Source: a bacterium (GTDB lineage Bacteria > Planctomycetota > Planctomycetia > Pirellulales > Pirellulaceae). Taken from it: 64,000 nt of DNA. The notes under the pieces are model-generated. The model ran no database searches. It had not been told where the DNA came from and saw nothing but the letters and a program-made list of their open reading frames with translations. The stretch spans positions 84,501-148,500 of the forward strand of contig WGNR01000019.1 of NCBI GenBank assembly GCA_016124445.1, in the 5' to 3' direction. Below, piece by piece: positions 1 to 9,801 of this stretch (the first letter of the stretch is position 1; each line of letters starts with the position of its first letter). The position numbers were made by a program, and so were the translations under genes.

Positions 1-1346
1 CGCATCTTGGCAAGTTCGTCGGCGTGGTTGGCATCGCCGGAAAGATTGACCATTTCGGTCGGATCGGCCTCGAGATCGAAAAGCTCTTCGGTCGGCTGCA
101 TGCCCTCGCCGCCGTAGTACCAGTAGATGTATTTCCACTTTGGCGTCACCACAGCCAGTGATTGCGCCGAGTCGATTCCCCAGTAGTTAAACAGCGGCAA
201 ATGGTCGCGAACCTTACCGCTGGGATTGGTCAACAGCGGCAGCAGGTTCTTGCCATCAATTCCCTCAGGGGCAGGCACGCCAGCCAAAGCAAAGATGGTC
301 GCAGCCATGTCGACATTCGCGGTCACCGCCGAACAGACCTGGCCAGCGTACTTCTTGGGCAGCCTCGGATCGTAGATGATCAGCGGCGACTTGGAACCTT
401 CTTCGTAAGGAATCACCTTGTCGCCAAAGCCATGCGAGCCTGAGTTGTACCCGTTGTCGGACGTGAAAATGATCACGGTATTATCGGCCAGGCCTTCCGT
501 TTTTAGCGCGTCGCGAATCATACCGACCGCCGCATCGACGCCGGTGATCAAGGCGTAGTAGTTTTTCGCAGCCCGGTCGTATTCGTTAACCCATTCGCGA
601 TAGCTGTTCGCCGCTCGGCTGGTGTGGACCTGGGGCGAAAGATGCAGGCCATTCTCGACGCCCCAATTCGCTGGCCGGGTATAGGGACCATCTTTGTAAA
701 GTTCCATGTCGATCGGATCCGGGATCCAGGGCAGGTGGGGTGCCTTGAAGCTGATACTCATGCAGAACGGTTTGCCACTCGCCTTGGCCGCCTTCAGGAA
801 GTCGGCGCCCCACGCTCCATAAGCTCGGGAGCAGTGCGGGTACTTGTCCGCATATTGCGCGATGCCCTTGTTCTTCTTCGTGACGTAGTCGGTCTGACCT
901 GGCCCGCCTGCCCAGCGGTCGAAGAGCGGCTCGATCGCATCGAAGCCCCCTTCCTGCAGAACAAAACCAATCTTGCCGGCGAACCCGGTAAAGTAGCCAG
1001 CTTCCCGCAGTCGAACGGCGTACGACTGGTCGATGAGGCGATGCTCGAGATTGCCATGCGTGAAGTTGCAGCCATGGCGATGCTCGTAAAGCCCGGTCAG
1101 CACACAGCAGCGACTCGCCATGCAGATCGACGTGGTGTTGTAATGGTTGACAAATCGCACCCCGTCGTCCGCCAGCTTGTCGAGATTCGGCGTAATCACG
1201 TCCTTGTTGCCGTAGCAGCCAACAGCGCCAACCGTTTGATCGTCACTGAACAGGAAGACAATATTGGGACGCTCGTCAGCAGTGCATAGTTTCGTCACCA
1301 GCAGACAAGTCAGCATCGCGAACGCGAGAATAGTACGCTTGGGCAT
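1..1346 (-). CDS. Sulfatase, secreted, C-terminus cut by window edge
   Basis: Type I sulfatase that would hydrolyse sulfate esters, probably on sulfated polysaccharides, outside the cytoplasm. Reading leftward from the ATG at 1346 there is a hydrophobic signal segment, then the metal-binding sequence RPNIVFLFSDDQ, then the formylglycine signature C-M-A-S-R followed by LTG. The cysteine there is the residue that a formylglycine-generating enzyme would oxidise. The part nearest the window edge encodes an ELFDLEADPTE-type segment, which is usual close to the C-terminus of this family, so only a short tail should be missing. About 448 codons lie in the window. It is divergent from the second sulfatase, with 248 bp between their starts. 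The exact substrate cannot be read from the sequence. Confidence 0.9.
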   Translation of the reverse strand, partial: MPKRTILAFAMLTCLLVTKLCTADERPNIVFLFSDDQTVGAVGCYGNKDVITPNLDKLADDGVRFVNHYNTTSICMASRCCVLTGLYEHRHGCNFTHGNLEHRLIDQSYAVRLREAGYFTGFAGKIGFVLQEGGFDAIEPLFDRWAGGPGQTDYVTKKNKGIAQYADKYPHCSRAYGAWGADFLKAAKASGKPFCMSISFKAPHLPWIPDPIDMELYKDGPYTRPANWGVENGLHLSPQVHTSRAANSYREWVNEYDRAAKNYYALITGVDAAVGMIRDALKTEGLADNTVIIFTSDNGYNSGSHGFGDKVIPYEEGSKSPLIIYDPRLPKKYAGQVCSAVTANVDMAATIFALAGVPAPEGIDGKNLLPLLTNPSGKVRDHLPLFNYWGIDSAQSLAVVTPKWKYIYWYYGGEGMQPTEELFDLEADPTEMVNLSGDANHADELAKM

Positions 1347-1512
1347 GATGAAGCCATGGAGGGAAATGTGGATGAGGCTAACGCACTGTATTAGGCTACT
1401 AGACCAGAAGGACCAATTCAATTCTCGTAGGGGAAACGCCCCCCTTCGTTTGGCGGACCTGGCACACTTCGGCTTCCTGGGGAAAGAAACCGCGTCGCCG
1501 CCGTAACTTCGT

Positions 1513-1540
1513 TTGCGTTGCGATTTGCCTTACTTTATAA
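1513..1540 (+). promoter_or_regulatory. Possible sigma-70-type promoter for the rightward sulfatase
   Basis: TTGCGT at 1513-1518 and TTATAA at 1535-1540 are separated by 16 bases, about 55 bases upstream of the sulfatase ATG at 1595. This is a visual match to -35/-10 hexamers only. Planctomycete promoters are poorly defined, so it may be chance. Confidence 0.25.
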
Positions 1541-1594
1541 GGGAAGTCAGCGTTTCACTACGAACGAAATCACCCCTCCCCCAGAATCCTCCTC

Positions 1595-3547
1595 ATGAAA
1601 ACCGTTTTCACGCTGTTGGCCCTGGCCATCTCGCTTGCCACGTTTGCCGCCCACCAGGCCGTTGCGGCCGACAAGCCGAATATCGTCCTGTTTCTAGTCG
1701 ACGACATGGGCTGGATGGACAGCACGCCTTACGGATCGCAGTATTACGAAACGCCCAACATGCAGCGATTGGCAGGGCAGTCGATGCGATTTACAGATGC
1801 CTACGCGTTGCCGCTTTGCTCGCCAACAAGGGCATCGATTCTGAGCGGACAGTACACATCGCGTCACCGAGTGACTTCCGCCAGCGGTCATCAGCCTGCC
1901 GCACCGGCTGGGTCTTCCCCTTATCCGGCCAAGGCCGCTCCCAATCGACCGCTGCTGTATGCCAACAGCCAGAACTTTCTTGACCCCAACCTGGCCTCGC
2001 TCGCCAAGACATTGAAGCAAGCAGGGTACCACACCGGGCACTTCGGCAAGTGGCATCTTGGATTGAGCCAGGAGCATTGGCCTGACAAGCATGGCTTCGA
2101 CGTTGCCTTCCATGCCCAGCCCAGCCCTGGTCCACCGAGTTACTTCTCGCCGTATGGCGTTCATGCTGAGGGCAAGCCGTCGGGCCGAAATCATGTCGGC
2201 ACAATCACCGATGGCCCCGACGGCGAGTACATCACCGATCGTTTGACCGACGAGGCAATCAAGTTCGTCGAAGCCAACAAGGATCGCCCGTTCTTTCTCA
2301 ACTTCTGGCACTACGGCGTGCATGGTCCGTGGGGGCACAAAGAAGAATACACGGCCGAGTTCTCCAAGAAGACCGATCCACGCGGCGAGCAGCGAAACCC
2401 GATCATGGCCTCGATGCTCAAAAGCATTGACGAAAGTCTCGGGAGATTGGCGAATCGAATCGACGAACTGGGCCTGACCGACAACACGCTATTCATCTTC
2501 TATTCCGACAACGGCGGCAACACGCATAGCAATACCTATGACGATTCCAAACTGGCCAAGATTCAAGAAGGACATCCCAAGTTTGCCTTCATCCAGGATT
2601 GGCGGAAGTGGGCCGGAGGCGAAGGCCCGACCAACAACGCACCGCTGCGGGAAGGGAAGGGGCGTATCTACGAAGGTGGTCAACGTGTGCCACTGATGGT
2701 CCGCTGGCCGGGGCATATCAAGCCCGGTACGACCAGCGACGCGATTGTGGGACCAATTGATCTTTACCCAACCATTCTGGCTGCCGCAGGCATCGAAAAA
2801 CCGAAGGGGCACATCCTCGATGGCGAGTCGATCCTGCCGGTTCTCGAGCAAACTGGAACGCTCCATCGCGATGCCTACTTCACCTGGTTTCCACACTTGA
2901 TCCCTGCGGTGTCGGTGCGGCAGGGAGACTGGAAGCTGATCCGCCGGTTCGAGCCGCACCCCAGCTACCCTGAGGTCCGCGAGCTTTACAACCTGAAGCA
3001 AGACATCGGCGAAACGAACAATCTCGCCAAGCAAATGCCTGACAAAGTCAAGCAGATGGACGCACTGATCGATCAGTTCGTCAAAGAGACCGGCGCGCTC
3101 TATCCTAAGCCGAATCCTGCCTACGCCGGGCCCACCGAAGCGACTGATGGCTTGGTCGCCAGGTTGTGCAAGCTGGTGAAAACGGATGGTGCGATCCAGG
3201 TGGTTGGTGAAGGACGGCTGCCATTTCTCGGCACGGCTCAAGTCCATCTCAACGGCCCGCTCAAGATGACGCTGGTCGCGCGAAGCAAAGAAGGGGGCAA
3301 AGCCCAGATTCGCTGGAGCAAGAAAGGGGAGGGCACCTTCCCGGAAAAGAATCAGACCGTCGACTACGAACTACCGGCGGGCGAAGCCTGGCAAACCGTT
3401 AAAATCGACCTGCCGATCAAAGCCCAGCCGCAAGTCATCCGAACCTACCTGCCGGCTCAGCACACTCCGGTCGAGATTCAATCGATTCGATTCGAAGATA
3501 AGAGTGGTCGTGTGAAAAGTTGGGACTTCTCCCAAGTCACGCCATAA
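1595..3547 (+). CDS. Sulfatase, secreted, Cys-type, with C-terminal beta domain
   Basis: Type I sulfatase of 650 residues, predicted to act in the periplasm or outside the cell. Residues 1 to about 25 form a signal peptide ending in AVAA. The core starts with KPNIVLFLVDDMGW (metal-binding aspartates). The formylglycine site C-S-P-T-R with SILSG has its cysteine at residue 75, which is the canonical C-x-P-x-R form. Further conserved parts are GKWHLG and the FYSDNGG segment. After about residue 530 the protein continues into a roughly 120-residue region that looks beta-rich and lies outside the catalytic fold; similar C-terminal additions occur in planctomycete sulfatases. It is divergent from the sulfatase at the left edge and convergent with the P450 gene, with only 8 bp between their stop codons. 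Substrate unknown. Confidence 0.93.
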   Translation: MKTVFTLLALAISLATFAAHQAVAADKPNIVLFLVDDMGWMDSTPYGSQYYETPNMQRLAGQSMRFTDAYALPLCSPTRASILSGQYTSRHRVTSASGHQPAAPAGSSPYPAKAAPNRPLLYANSQNFLDPNLASLAKTLKQAGYHTGHFGKWHLGLSQEHWPDKHGFDVAFHAQPSPGPPSYFSPYGVHAEGKPSGRNHVGTITDGPDGEYITDRLTDEAIKFVEANKDRPFFLNFWHYGVHGPWGHKEEYTAEFSKKTDPRGEQRNPIMASMLKSIDESLGRLANRIDELGLTDNTLFIFYSDNGGNTHSNTYDDSKLAKIQEGHPKFAFIQDWRKWAGGEGPTNNAPLREGKGRIYEGGQRVPLMVRWPGHIKPGTTSDAIVGPIDLYPTILAAAGIEKPKGHILDGESILPVLEQTGTLHRDAYFTWFPHLIPAVSVRQGDWKLIRRFEPHPSYPEVRELYNLKQDIGETNNLAKQMPDKVKQMDALIDQFVKETGALYPKPNPAYAGPTEATDGLVARLCKLVKTDGAIQVVGEGRLPFLGTAQVHLNGPLKMTLVARSKEGGKAQIRWSKKGEGTFPEKNQTVDYELPAGEAWQTVKIDLPIKAQPQVIRTYLPAQHTPVEIQSIRFEDKSGRVKSWDFSQVTP

Positions 3548-3555
3548 GTTGGCGG

Positions 3556-5067
3556 TTACGTCCCAACCGGTGCCCCGTCGTCTTTTCTTACCAAACCAGC
3601 CGAAGGTTCGCGCAGCTCTAATTCGACGAGCGTGCCATCAGCAGGCTTGGTCGATACGCCTGCTTTGACTCGGTTTTCAGCTTGAACCGCTTTGAACCGA
3701 AACAGCTTGACGAATACGCCCACGGCCAGGGCAACTTCCAATTGCCCCAAGTGTTTGCCGGGGCAAACGCGGGCTCCGTGGCCAAAGCCGAAGTGCAGAA
3801 ACTCTTTGGATCGCGATTTATCCTCGGTAGTCTTCTCCCATCGCTGGGGATGAAATTCATCGGCCGGGTAGCCGGTGACCTTCTCGCCCCAATGATCCGG
3901 ATGTCGATTGGCGTGCCAGACGTCCAGCAGGATATGCGTTCCCTTGGGAATCTCCATCACGCGATTGTCGGCCGTTTCGACGCGGGTATCCTCCGTCGCC
4001 AGCCGAGGCAGGAAGTAAAGCGATGGTGTCAGCCGCAATGTTTCCTCCAGCACGGCGTTCAGGCAACGGGCCGACGCCAGGTTCTCGGGCGAGAACTCCG
4101 CCATCGGCTCGACTTCCTCGAAGACCTTTTCCTGCCAGTCGGAACTTCTCGCCAGGTGGGAAATGGCCCACGTCGCATACGAAGTGGTTGCCTCCAAAGC
4201 CCCGGCCAGAAACACCTTGATGTTGCTGCGAAGCGCATCATCCGGAGCGTCTATCTTCAGCTTGTCCCACATACCACTGCCAGTGGCTCGAGCCGCTAGA
4301 ACGCGGTCCGTCAAATCTTCAAAGGCCTGAAAGTCTTGTTCGGCTTGCGCATAGCGGCGGCTGACTTTCGCCAGCAGCGAGCGGGGAATGCCAAATCGGT
4401 TGACCACGGTGTCTCTGACAATATGGTCGATCAGACGTTCAAGCGCCGGAACGTAGCGATCTCGTATTTCCTCGTAGTCGATCGCGGCCCCGAAGAAACA
4501 ATTGGCCAACATTTCGAGCATCAGCGATTTGATCTCTGGCTCGATGACAAGCTGTGCGTGCTTGGAATCGGTTTCGTTCAAATACTGAATCAATAAGCTC
4601 AGCCGCTGTTTTACCGTGCGGCGAAGCGTTTCCGAGAACTCCTGGAAGATATCAACCTGAAACAGCGCCGTCTTTCCGAACGGAGCCGCGGAAGCCTTTC
4701 GCTGGAGACGCCACATCACGCCGTTACCAAACAGCAAGGTATCTTCGCCGGTAGCACGTGCGATTCCGGTGGAAGGGAGCGTGTCGCGATCGAACTGCCC
4801 TTCGCGGTCGCCGGTGGCGGTCAGGATGGCACGGATGATTCCTGGATCGCGGGTCACTAGTACCGGAGCAAAGCCAGGGATTTTCAAATAACGATTGTGC
4901 CGCCCAGGCCCGGTATCCTCGTCAGACTGCCAGAAATAGGTTTCGAGGATCTCGATCGGTCGTTGGAAATTCCAGGGATGTGGAAAGGGGAGGGTGGGCC
5001 GTCCCGCTTGCCACAATAGGGGAACCGGCTTCGGTTGGCAGTCGCCGCCAAAAGGATTCTTGGCCAT
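3556..5067 (-). CDS. Cytochrome P450
   Basis: Haem-thiolate monooxygenase, 503 residues from the chosen ATG. The haem-binding loop FGFGHGARVCPG places the proximal cysteine at about residue 435. The K-helix ExxR motif is ETLR at about 342-345. The I-helix shows AGALEATTS, the usual oxygen-activation segment. There is no membrane anchor, so it is probably soluble and depends on separate redox partners, which are not encoded nearby. The frame stays open upstream to an in-frame ATG at 5181 and a TTG at 5211. I chose 5067 because family-like sequence begins there and the extra residues are low in similarity to any P450 N-terminus; no start has a strong ribosome-binding site. It is convergent with the sulfatase. 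Substrate cannot be inferred. Confidence 0.9.
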   Translation of the reverse strand: MAKNPFGGDCQPKPVPLLWQAGRPTLPFPHPWNFQRPIEILETYFWQSDEDTGPGRHNRYLKIPGFAPVLVTRDPGIIRAILTATGDREGQFDRDTLPSTGIARATGEDTLLFGNGVMWRLQRKASAAPFGKTALFQVDIFQEFSETLRRTVKQRLSLLIQYLNETDSKHAQLVIEPEIKSLMLEMLANCFFGAAIDYEEIRDRYVPALERLIDHIVRDTVVNRFGIPRSLLAKVSRRYAQAEQDFQAFEDLTDRVLAARATGSGMWDKLKIDAPDDALRSNIKVFLAGALEATTSYATWAISHLARSSDWQEKVFEEVEPMAEFSPENLASARCLNAVLEETLRLTPSLYFLPRLATEDTRVETADNRVMEIPKGTHILLDVWHANRHPDHWGEKVTGYPADEFHPQRWEKTTEDKSRSKEFLHFGFGHGARVCPGKHLGQLEVALAVGVFVKLFRFKAVQAENRVKAGVSTKPADGTLVELELREPSAGLVRKDDGAPVGT

Positions 5068-5311
5068 CGATGAGTTCGTCCCAAAGAATTTCAACAAGGA
5101 AGAGGCCGTACTCGCTCGCGACTTCTTCGCTATCTTGGAGAGGTTTCGCGAACGCAATTCGACTAGAGTCGAGCAACTCATTGTTGCTCGGCAAACCGCG
5201 TGAATCAACAATCGTGCCAGGGAAGCAGAACGAACAAATACACCGATCCTGGAACAAGTATCTGCCGAGCCTCGTCGATTAACAGAACCGATCGATGCCT
5301 ACAGGGCTTGC

Positions 5312-6475
5312 CTAGATAAACTCCGAGATCTTATTCGGCTTGCCAAACGCATAGCCTTGGAACAGATCGAATCCGATCTCGATACAAGCCGCGATCTCTT
5401 CCGGTGTTTCGACCCCTTCGGCGAGCGTGCAGATATCCATTTGCTTGGCCGACTCGTGCAAGGTGGCGACCAGTTTGTAGTTTCGCTCCCCTTGAACGAT
5501 GCTGCGGATCAGCGAGCGATCGAATTTCAGGATGTCTGGTGAAACCTGGCAGATCTCGACCAGGCGCGATTGGCCTGCCCCGAAATCGTCGAAGGCAAGT
5601 TGAATGTCGAGATCGTGCAGGGCGGTGGCGAATTCGCGGAGCAGATCGATTCGGGTAACAGCGCTTTCGTGGATTTCGATCACGATCTTTCGATCGGGCG
5701 ATGCATCACGAAGCTTCTGAATGGAGTTCAACAACTCGGCTTCCAAGCTTTCATTTGGATGCGTGTTCAAAAACAACGTTCCCGCGGCACCAGCTTGATC
5801 GATTGTTTCCAACGCCTTGACACGACAGACGTCGCTCAGCTTCTGTTCGACACCCAGTTTGACTGCCTGATCGAAGAGAACCAAAGGGGACTCCAGCCCA
5901 TCGACCGTGGCACGAACGAGTGCTTCGTAGCCGATCAGTTCGTGCTTATCCGCGGTAACGATTGGCTGAAAGAAGGTTGCCATTTCGTTGCCGGAAATCA
6001 CCTTGTGCATGCTCGACAATGCCCAGCGATGTTCCGGCCTCGCTTCCACGGCAGTACGATCAACGACAGTTGTTTGAATTTTAACCAACCGCAGTTCCAC
6101 ATCGGCGAACTGAACCAGGTCGCCTTCCTTCAAGATGGCGGTTGCGGCAATCCGTTGTCCGTTAACAAACGTTCCATTAGTGCTCCCCAGGTCGGCCACA
6201 TGGATTTGGTTTTCGGACAGTATGATTTGAGCATGCTGCTTGGAAACGTTGGGGGATGGCAGACAGATATCGCCATGCGGATCGCGGCCAATCGACACAC
6301 GCCAATTGCGCAGCGGGATCTTAGCGATCGAATCTTGTCCAGGCACGCAGCCTTCGATCCCCCAACCTTGCTCCGGCAATCCCTGATTGCCGCCAGTGGC
6401 CGCTTGCGCGATCTGCTTCGTGTCGAAGTTCGTGTCGCGATTCAACATGTCTGTTTCGATCGACTGCGAATGCAT
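5312..6475 (-). CDS. FHA-EAL domain signalling protein
   Basis: Cytoplasmic protein of 387 residues coupling a phosphopeptide-binding FHA domain to a cyclic-di-GMP phosphodiesterase-type EAL domain. The FHA core is at about residues 52-131: IGRDPHGDI, SKQHAQI and the GSTNGTFVNG strand, with the arginine, serine-lysine and asparagine expected for phosphothreonine binding. The EAL domain begins near residue 155 with E-A-L-V-R at 184-188. Downstream metal and catalytic positions appear conserved: LNTHP, IEIHES, FDDFGAG, LKFDRS and LAEGVE, then FQGYAFGKP. It is therefore likely active, unlike many degenerate EAL proteins. It lies 43 bp downstream of the kinase gene on the same strand, so co-expression is likely, and the FHA domain is a plausible reader of that kinase's phosphothreonine. 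That last link is inference. Confidence 0.9.
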   Translation of the reverse strand: MHSQSIETDMLNRDTNFDTKQIAQAATGGNQGLPEQGWGIEGCVPGQDSIAKIPLRNWRVSIGRDPHGDICLPSPNVSKQHAQIILSENQIHVADLGSTNGTFVNGQRIAATAILKEGDLVQFADVELRLVKIQTTVVDRTAVEARPEHRWALSSMHKVISGNEMATFFQPIVTADKHELIGYEALVRATVDGLESPLVLFDQAVKLGVEQKLSDVCRVKALETIDQAGAAGTLFLNTHPNESLEAELLNSIQKLRDASPDRKIVIEIHESAVTRIDLLREFATALHDLDIQLAFDDFGAGQSRLVEICQVSPDILKFDRSLIRSIVQGERNYKLVATLHESAKQMDICTLAEGVETPEEIAACIEIGFDLFQGYAFGKPNKISEFI

Positions 6476-6518
6476 TTTCTAATCTCTTAGGTTTTCCTGG
6501 TATCCGATGAATGAATGC

Positions 6519-9389
6519 CTAGCGCGAGGCGACCTCGTAGACCAAGCCACCGCCGTTCTCTTCGATTTCACGAAGTGAGCGACTGGAGTTGTTCAATATG
6601 TCCTGGCAGGCATCGTCGTTGGCAATATCGTCCGAGACGATCCAGGGCCGTCCAGACGCCGATTCGAGCATCCGGCTCAACTGCGAGACCGACTTACCGA
6701 CGTAGCTGACGCGACCGTTGAAGCTGGTAGACATTGCCACGCCTCGATGCACGGCGACTTGAATGGCAACGTCTTGACCGTTGGCAAACAGATCGTGTAA
6801 CTCACCTGCGGCACTGATTGCGACCGAGGCCGTATCAAACTTCGCCACGATGCGATCGTCCGCTTCCTTGATCAGCTCTCCCTCAAAGTTCCGGATCGTG
6901 GCCCGAAACGAATCGAAGGCGTTTTCCATCCGCTGGCACGTATCCAGGTCACCCAGCGTTTCAAAAAGTTCCATAACGTTGGTGACCACCACGGCCATCA
7001 TCGTACATGTCGAAACGTTCGAAAGTCGCTCACGGCTGATCGATTCGCCGGGAAACAGTTCGCGGAAGCGAGGCAACTTCTGAGCTTCTGCCGCCGTGAT
7101 CGCATCGCGCCGCGACGCCGATCGTTCCAGGCGAACAACCAGGCTTTCGACGTGCTGGTTCGTGAGCTGAAGAACCTGCCGGCCTGCGAGAACTCGGATC
7201 GGTCGCCGAGCTTCGTCCGACGGGCTAAGCGTCAGCGTCGATCGGCTGGAACCGTTGCCCGGGTCGGCAACCAGGTTGATCGTGTAGGCAAGCTGTGAGC
7301 TGCGAACGATGTACGATCCAGCCGCCAACTGACAATCGACTTCCAGCTTCTCGCCAGGTTCGATCCGAACCTGGGCGACAACGTGTGGTGCGTGTTCCGG
7401 TCCGCCGATGCAGTAGGTCTTGAGGTTCGCCTCACGGATTTCGGGGTGAACGCGGAAGATCAGTTCGACGCTTTTGCCCAGATCAATGTCGAAGTCGTGG
7501 TCGCACGATTCGCAGTGGGCATGACGTTCGATTTCTTTCAACGTGTCTTTGATCGCCGCGGCAACACGGCACGTGGGGCACAGAATATCCCAGTGCAATT
7601 CCAACAGACCGGCGCCACAAGCGGCCAGGCAGGTCGCGGCCAGGTTGTCTTCGTCCACATGCAACTGCTGAGCAAGCTTGCGCGGTCGGATTCGAGCCAG
7701 TTCTTGGGCAGGGGCTTGAACGATATAATCCAGCAACGCTTCCAGGCAACCTGCATCGACCTGCTGGGCAATCAACTTTTCGCGGACCGCTTGCAGCCGT
7801 TTCTGCGAAGTTGTGGAGACCGCTTTCGCCGCCATGAACGGATCAGTCGCTTTGCCACCTTGTAGCCTGCCGGTGACCATCTCGTTGATACGCTGATAGA
7901 CTTTGTCGAGCGGCTTGCGGCCTTTGAAGTTGACTTCAATGTAAGCAATCAGCCAACCGAGCCAGCCTCGTGGGGCAATCTTGACCTGATGCGTCAGTTG
8001 GCTTCCGCCTTGTGGCGTTGGCTTAAGTTCGACATGACTGACAAACCACTGAAAGGGCCCGTTCTCAAATTCGCGGAGAATGCTTAGCCGTCGCCCTTCA
8101 ACCCACTCGAACGGATGTTCTTCCCAGGTCAGCTTGGTCCAACCCAACTTGAACGATCCGAAACGATGCTTGCGGCCTTGTTCGTCGCGGCGAGTTTCGT
8201 ACTCGACCGGAGGTAATCCGACCGATGCGTTAACCCGTTCGGTATTGGAAACCAGAGGCCACAGCTGCTCTGCTTTGCCGTCGAGCTCCCATTGCCACTT
8301 CGCCTCGAAGAGGATTCCCTTGGTTTCTGGCAGAATTGGATGAATACTGCTGGAATGGACGCCACCGTCGAGAATCTGATCAATCTCTTCCCGCAAGTGC
8401 GTCGCATCGAGATAGCGATCGTGCGGGCTTTTCTGCAGCGCTTTGTGAACCAGCTGCGACGTTCGATCACTGATCTCGGGATCGATCTTAGCCAGCTCCG
8501 GCGGATCGTCGAAGCAGTGCATCGAGATCAGCTTGACCGGATCGTCACCTAAAAACGGCGGACGGCCTGTGAGCAGTTCGAACAGAGTGATCCCCAGCGA
8601 GTAAACGTCGGCGCCCGGCGACAGCTTGCCGCTATCGGTACATTGTTCGGGGGCGATGTAATAGGGCGTTCCGAGCATCGCCGAAGTTTGAGTGAGCTGC
8701 AGCGACGCACCTTGATCGATATGGCGAGCCAGACCGAAGTCGGTCACCTTGATCGCCGGAACGATCCCGGCAGCAATCGCGGCGAAAACCGCATCGGCCG
8801 GAGATTCTTCATCGACGCCAATTGCGGATAGCAGAACGTTGGCAGGCTTCAAGTCACGGTGAACGATACCACGACGATGGGCCGCTTCGACACCGGCGCA
8901 CGCTTCGCGAACGATTTGCAAGGCAATGCGTTCAGGCAATGACCCTCGCTTCTCAAGAACTTGCTTGAGATCGGCTCCTTCGACCAACTCCATCACCAGG
9001 AAGCAAGTTCGTCCCTGTCTACCGACATCGATCAGGTTGGCGATGTTGGGATGATTGACTTCCGATAACAGGCGGATTTCCTTCTGGAACCGCTGCAAGG
9101 ACATCTCATCCGAGATGGTATCGGCCGGCAATGTTTTAATGGCGACCCGCTGATTCGACTCTTGATCTTCTCCCAGGTAAACCGATCCCATCCCACCCTG
9201 GCCGAGCTTCTTCAGGAGGCGATAGCGCGGCCCGAGATCAGGCAGTTTCTCCACGACTGGAGCGTCCGATGACGAAGCACCACCGTTCTGTTTGGCTACA
9301 AGGCTCTGCATACCCAACGACCACGACGGATCAGGGATCGAGTCGCCGGTGGAGATTATCCCAGTTTTGTCGAGAGGATCGTCGGTCAT
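6519..9389 (-). CDS. Ser/Thr protein kinase with SRPBCC, zinc-ribbon and degenerate cyclase domains
   Basis: Multidomain signalling protein of 956 residues. The PknB-type kinase domain spans about residues 56-340: glycine loop GQGGMGSVY (63-71), lysine 85 in VAIK, catalytic HRDLKPAN with aspartate 179, and DFG at 217-219. A roughly 20-residue insertion lies between the catalytic loop and DFG. An SRPBCC/START-like region follows at about 360-510. Then comes a DUF5939-like region holding a zinc ribbon, CPTC and CESC about 20 residues apart. The last 190 residues resemble a class III adenylate/guanylate cyclase, but the first metal-binding aspartate is replaced (VVTNV instead of the usual TDI) and the VN-x-A-x-R segment is altered, so cyclase activity is doubtful. 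No transmembrane segment is evident. It probably phosphorylates Ser/Thr on partners that include the adjacent FHA-EAL protein (inference). Confidence 0.9.
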   Translation of the reverse strand: MTDDPLDKTGIISTGDSIPDPSWSLGMQSLVAKQNGGASSSDAPVVEKLPDLGPRYRLLKKLGQGGMGSVYLGEDQESNQRVAIKTLPADTISDEMSLQRFQKEIRLLSEVNHPNIANLIDVGRQGRTCFLVMELVEGADLKQVLEKRGSLPERIALQIVREACAGVEAAHRRGIVHRDLKPANVLLSAIGVDEESPADAVFAAIAAGIVPAIKVTDFGLARHIDQGASLQLTQTSAMLGTPYYIAPEQCTDSGKLSPGADVYSLGITLFELLTGRPPFLGDDPVKLISMHCFDDPPELAKIDPEISDRTSQLVHKALQKSPHDRYLDATHLREEIDQILDGGVHSSSIHPILPETKGILFEAKWQWELDGKAEQLWPLVSNTERVNASVGLPPVEYETRRDEQGRKHRFGSFKLGWTKLTWEEHPFEWVEGRRLSILREFENGPFQWFVSHVELKPTPQGGSQLTHQVKIAPRGWLGWLIAYIEVNFKGRKPLDKVYQRINEMVTGRLQGGKATDPFMAAKAVSTTSQKRLQAVREKLIAQQVDAGCLEALLDYIVQAPAQELARIRPRKLAQQLHVDEDNLAATCLAACGAGLLELHWDILCPTCRVAAAIKDTLKEIERHAHCESCDHDFDIDLGKSVELIFRVHPEIREANLKTYCIGGPEHAPHVVAQVRIEPGEKLEVDCQLAAGSYIVRSSQLAYTINLVADPGNGSSRSTLTLSPSDEARRPIRVLAGRQVLQLTNQHVESLVVRLERSASRRDAITAAEAQKLPRFRELFPGESISRERLSNVSTCTMMAVVVTNVMELFETLGDLDTCQRMENAFDSFRATIRNFEGELIKEADDRIVAKFDTASVAISAAGELHDLFANGQDVAIQVAVHRGVAMSTSFNGRVSYVGKSVSQLSRMLESASGRPWIVSDDIANDDACQDILNNSSRSLREIEENGGGLVYEVASR

Positions 9390-9801
9390 GGTTCGGTCCG
9401 GTCGCTGGGGACAGCAAGGGCGAAGGGATGGAAGGTAATTGTTCGCCTGAACTATAGGTCACACGAAGAGTTAGGCCTGATCGCCTGAGCCTCCATTGCG
9501 ATCATCCGAATGCTGCCGGTCGTGGGCAGATAAATCGCGGAAAAAAATTGGCCATCTCGCCTGATACCAACCGAAGCCTGCCACCCTGATGAGTGGCGAG
9601 CGAGCCTAAATCGCGGTCGAGCCACTGTCGTTAGAGGGGAGGCATTGAAACGATCGTGCCACATGGAGTGGCTGGACTCTTGGTAGTGGAATTGTCGAAC
9701 GTTTTCAGAATGTACCGAAGCTTCCGCCGATACCTTTTGCGACGATAGCCGCTCCATGGACGGAGCGAGCATAGCAGGCCCATTAGCCAAGCAGGATCAG
9801 G
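9390..9801. other. Divergent intergenic region, no gene seen
   Basis: These 412 bp separate the leftward kinase from the rightward surface protein and should hold both promoters. I see no convincing open frame, RNA gene or strong inverted repeat. Confidence 0.5.
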
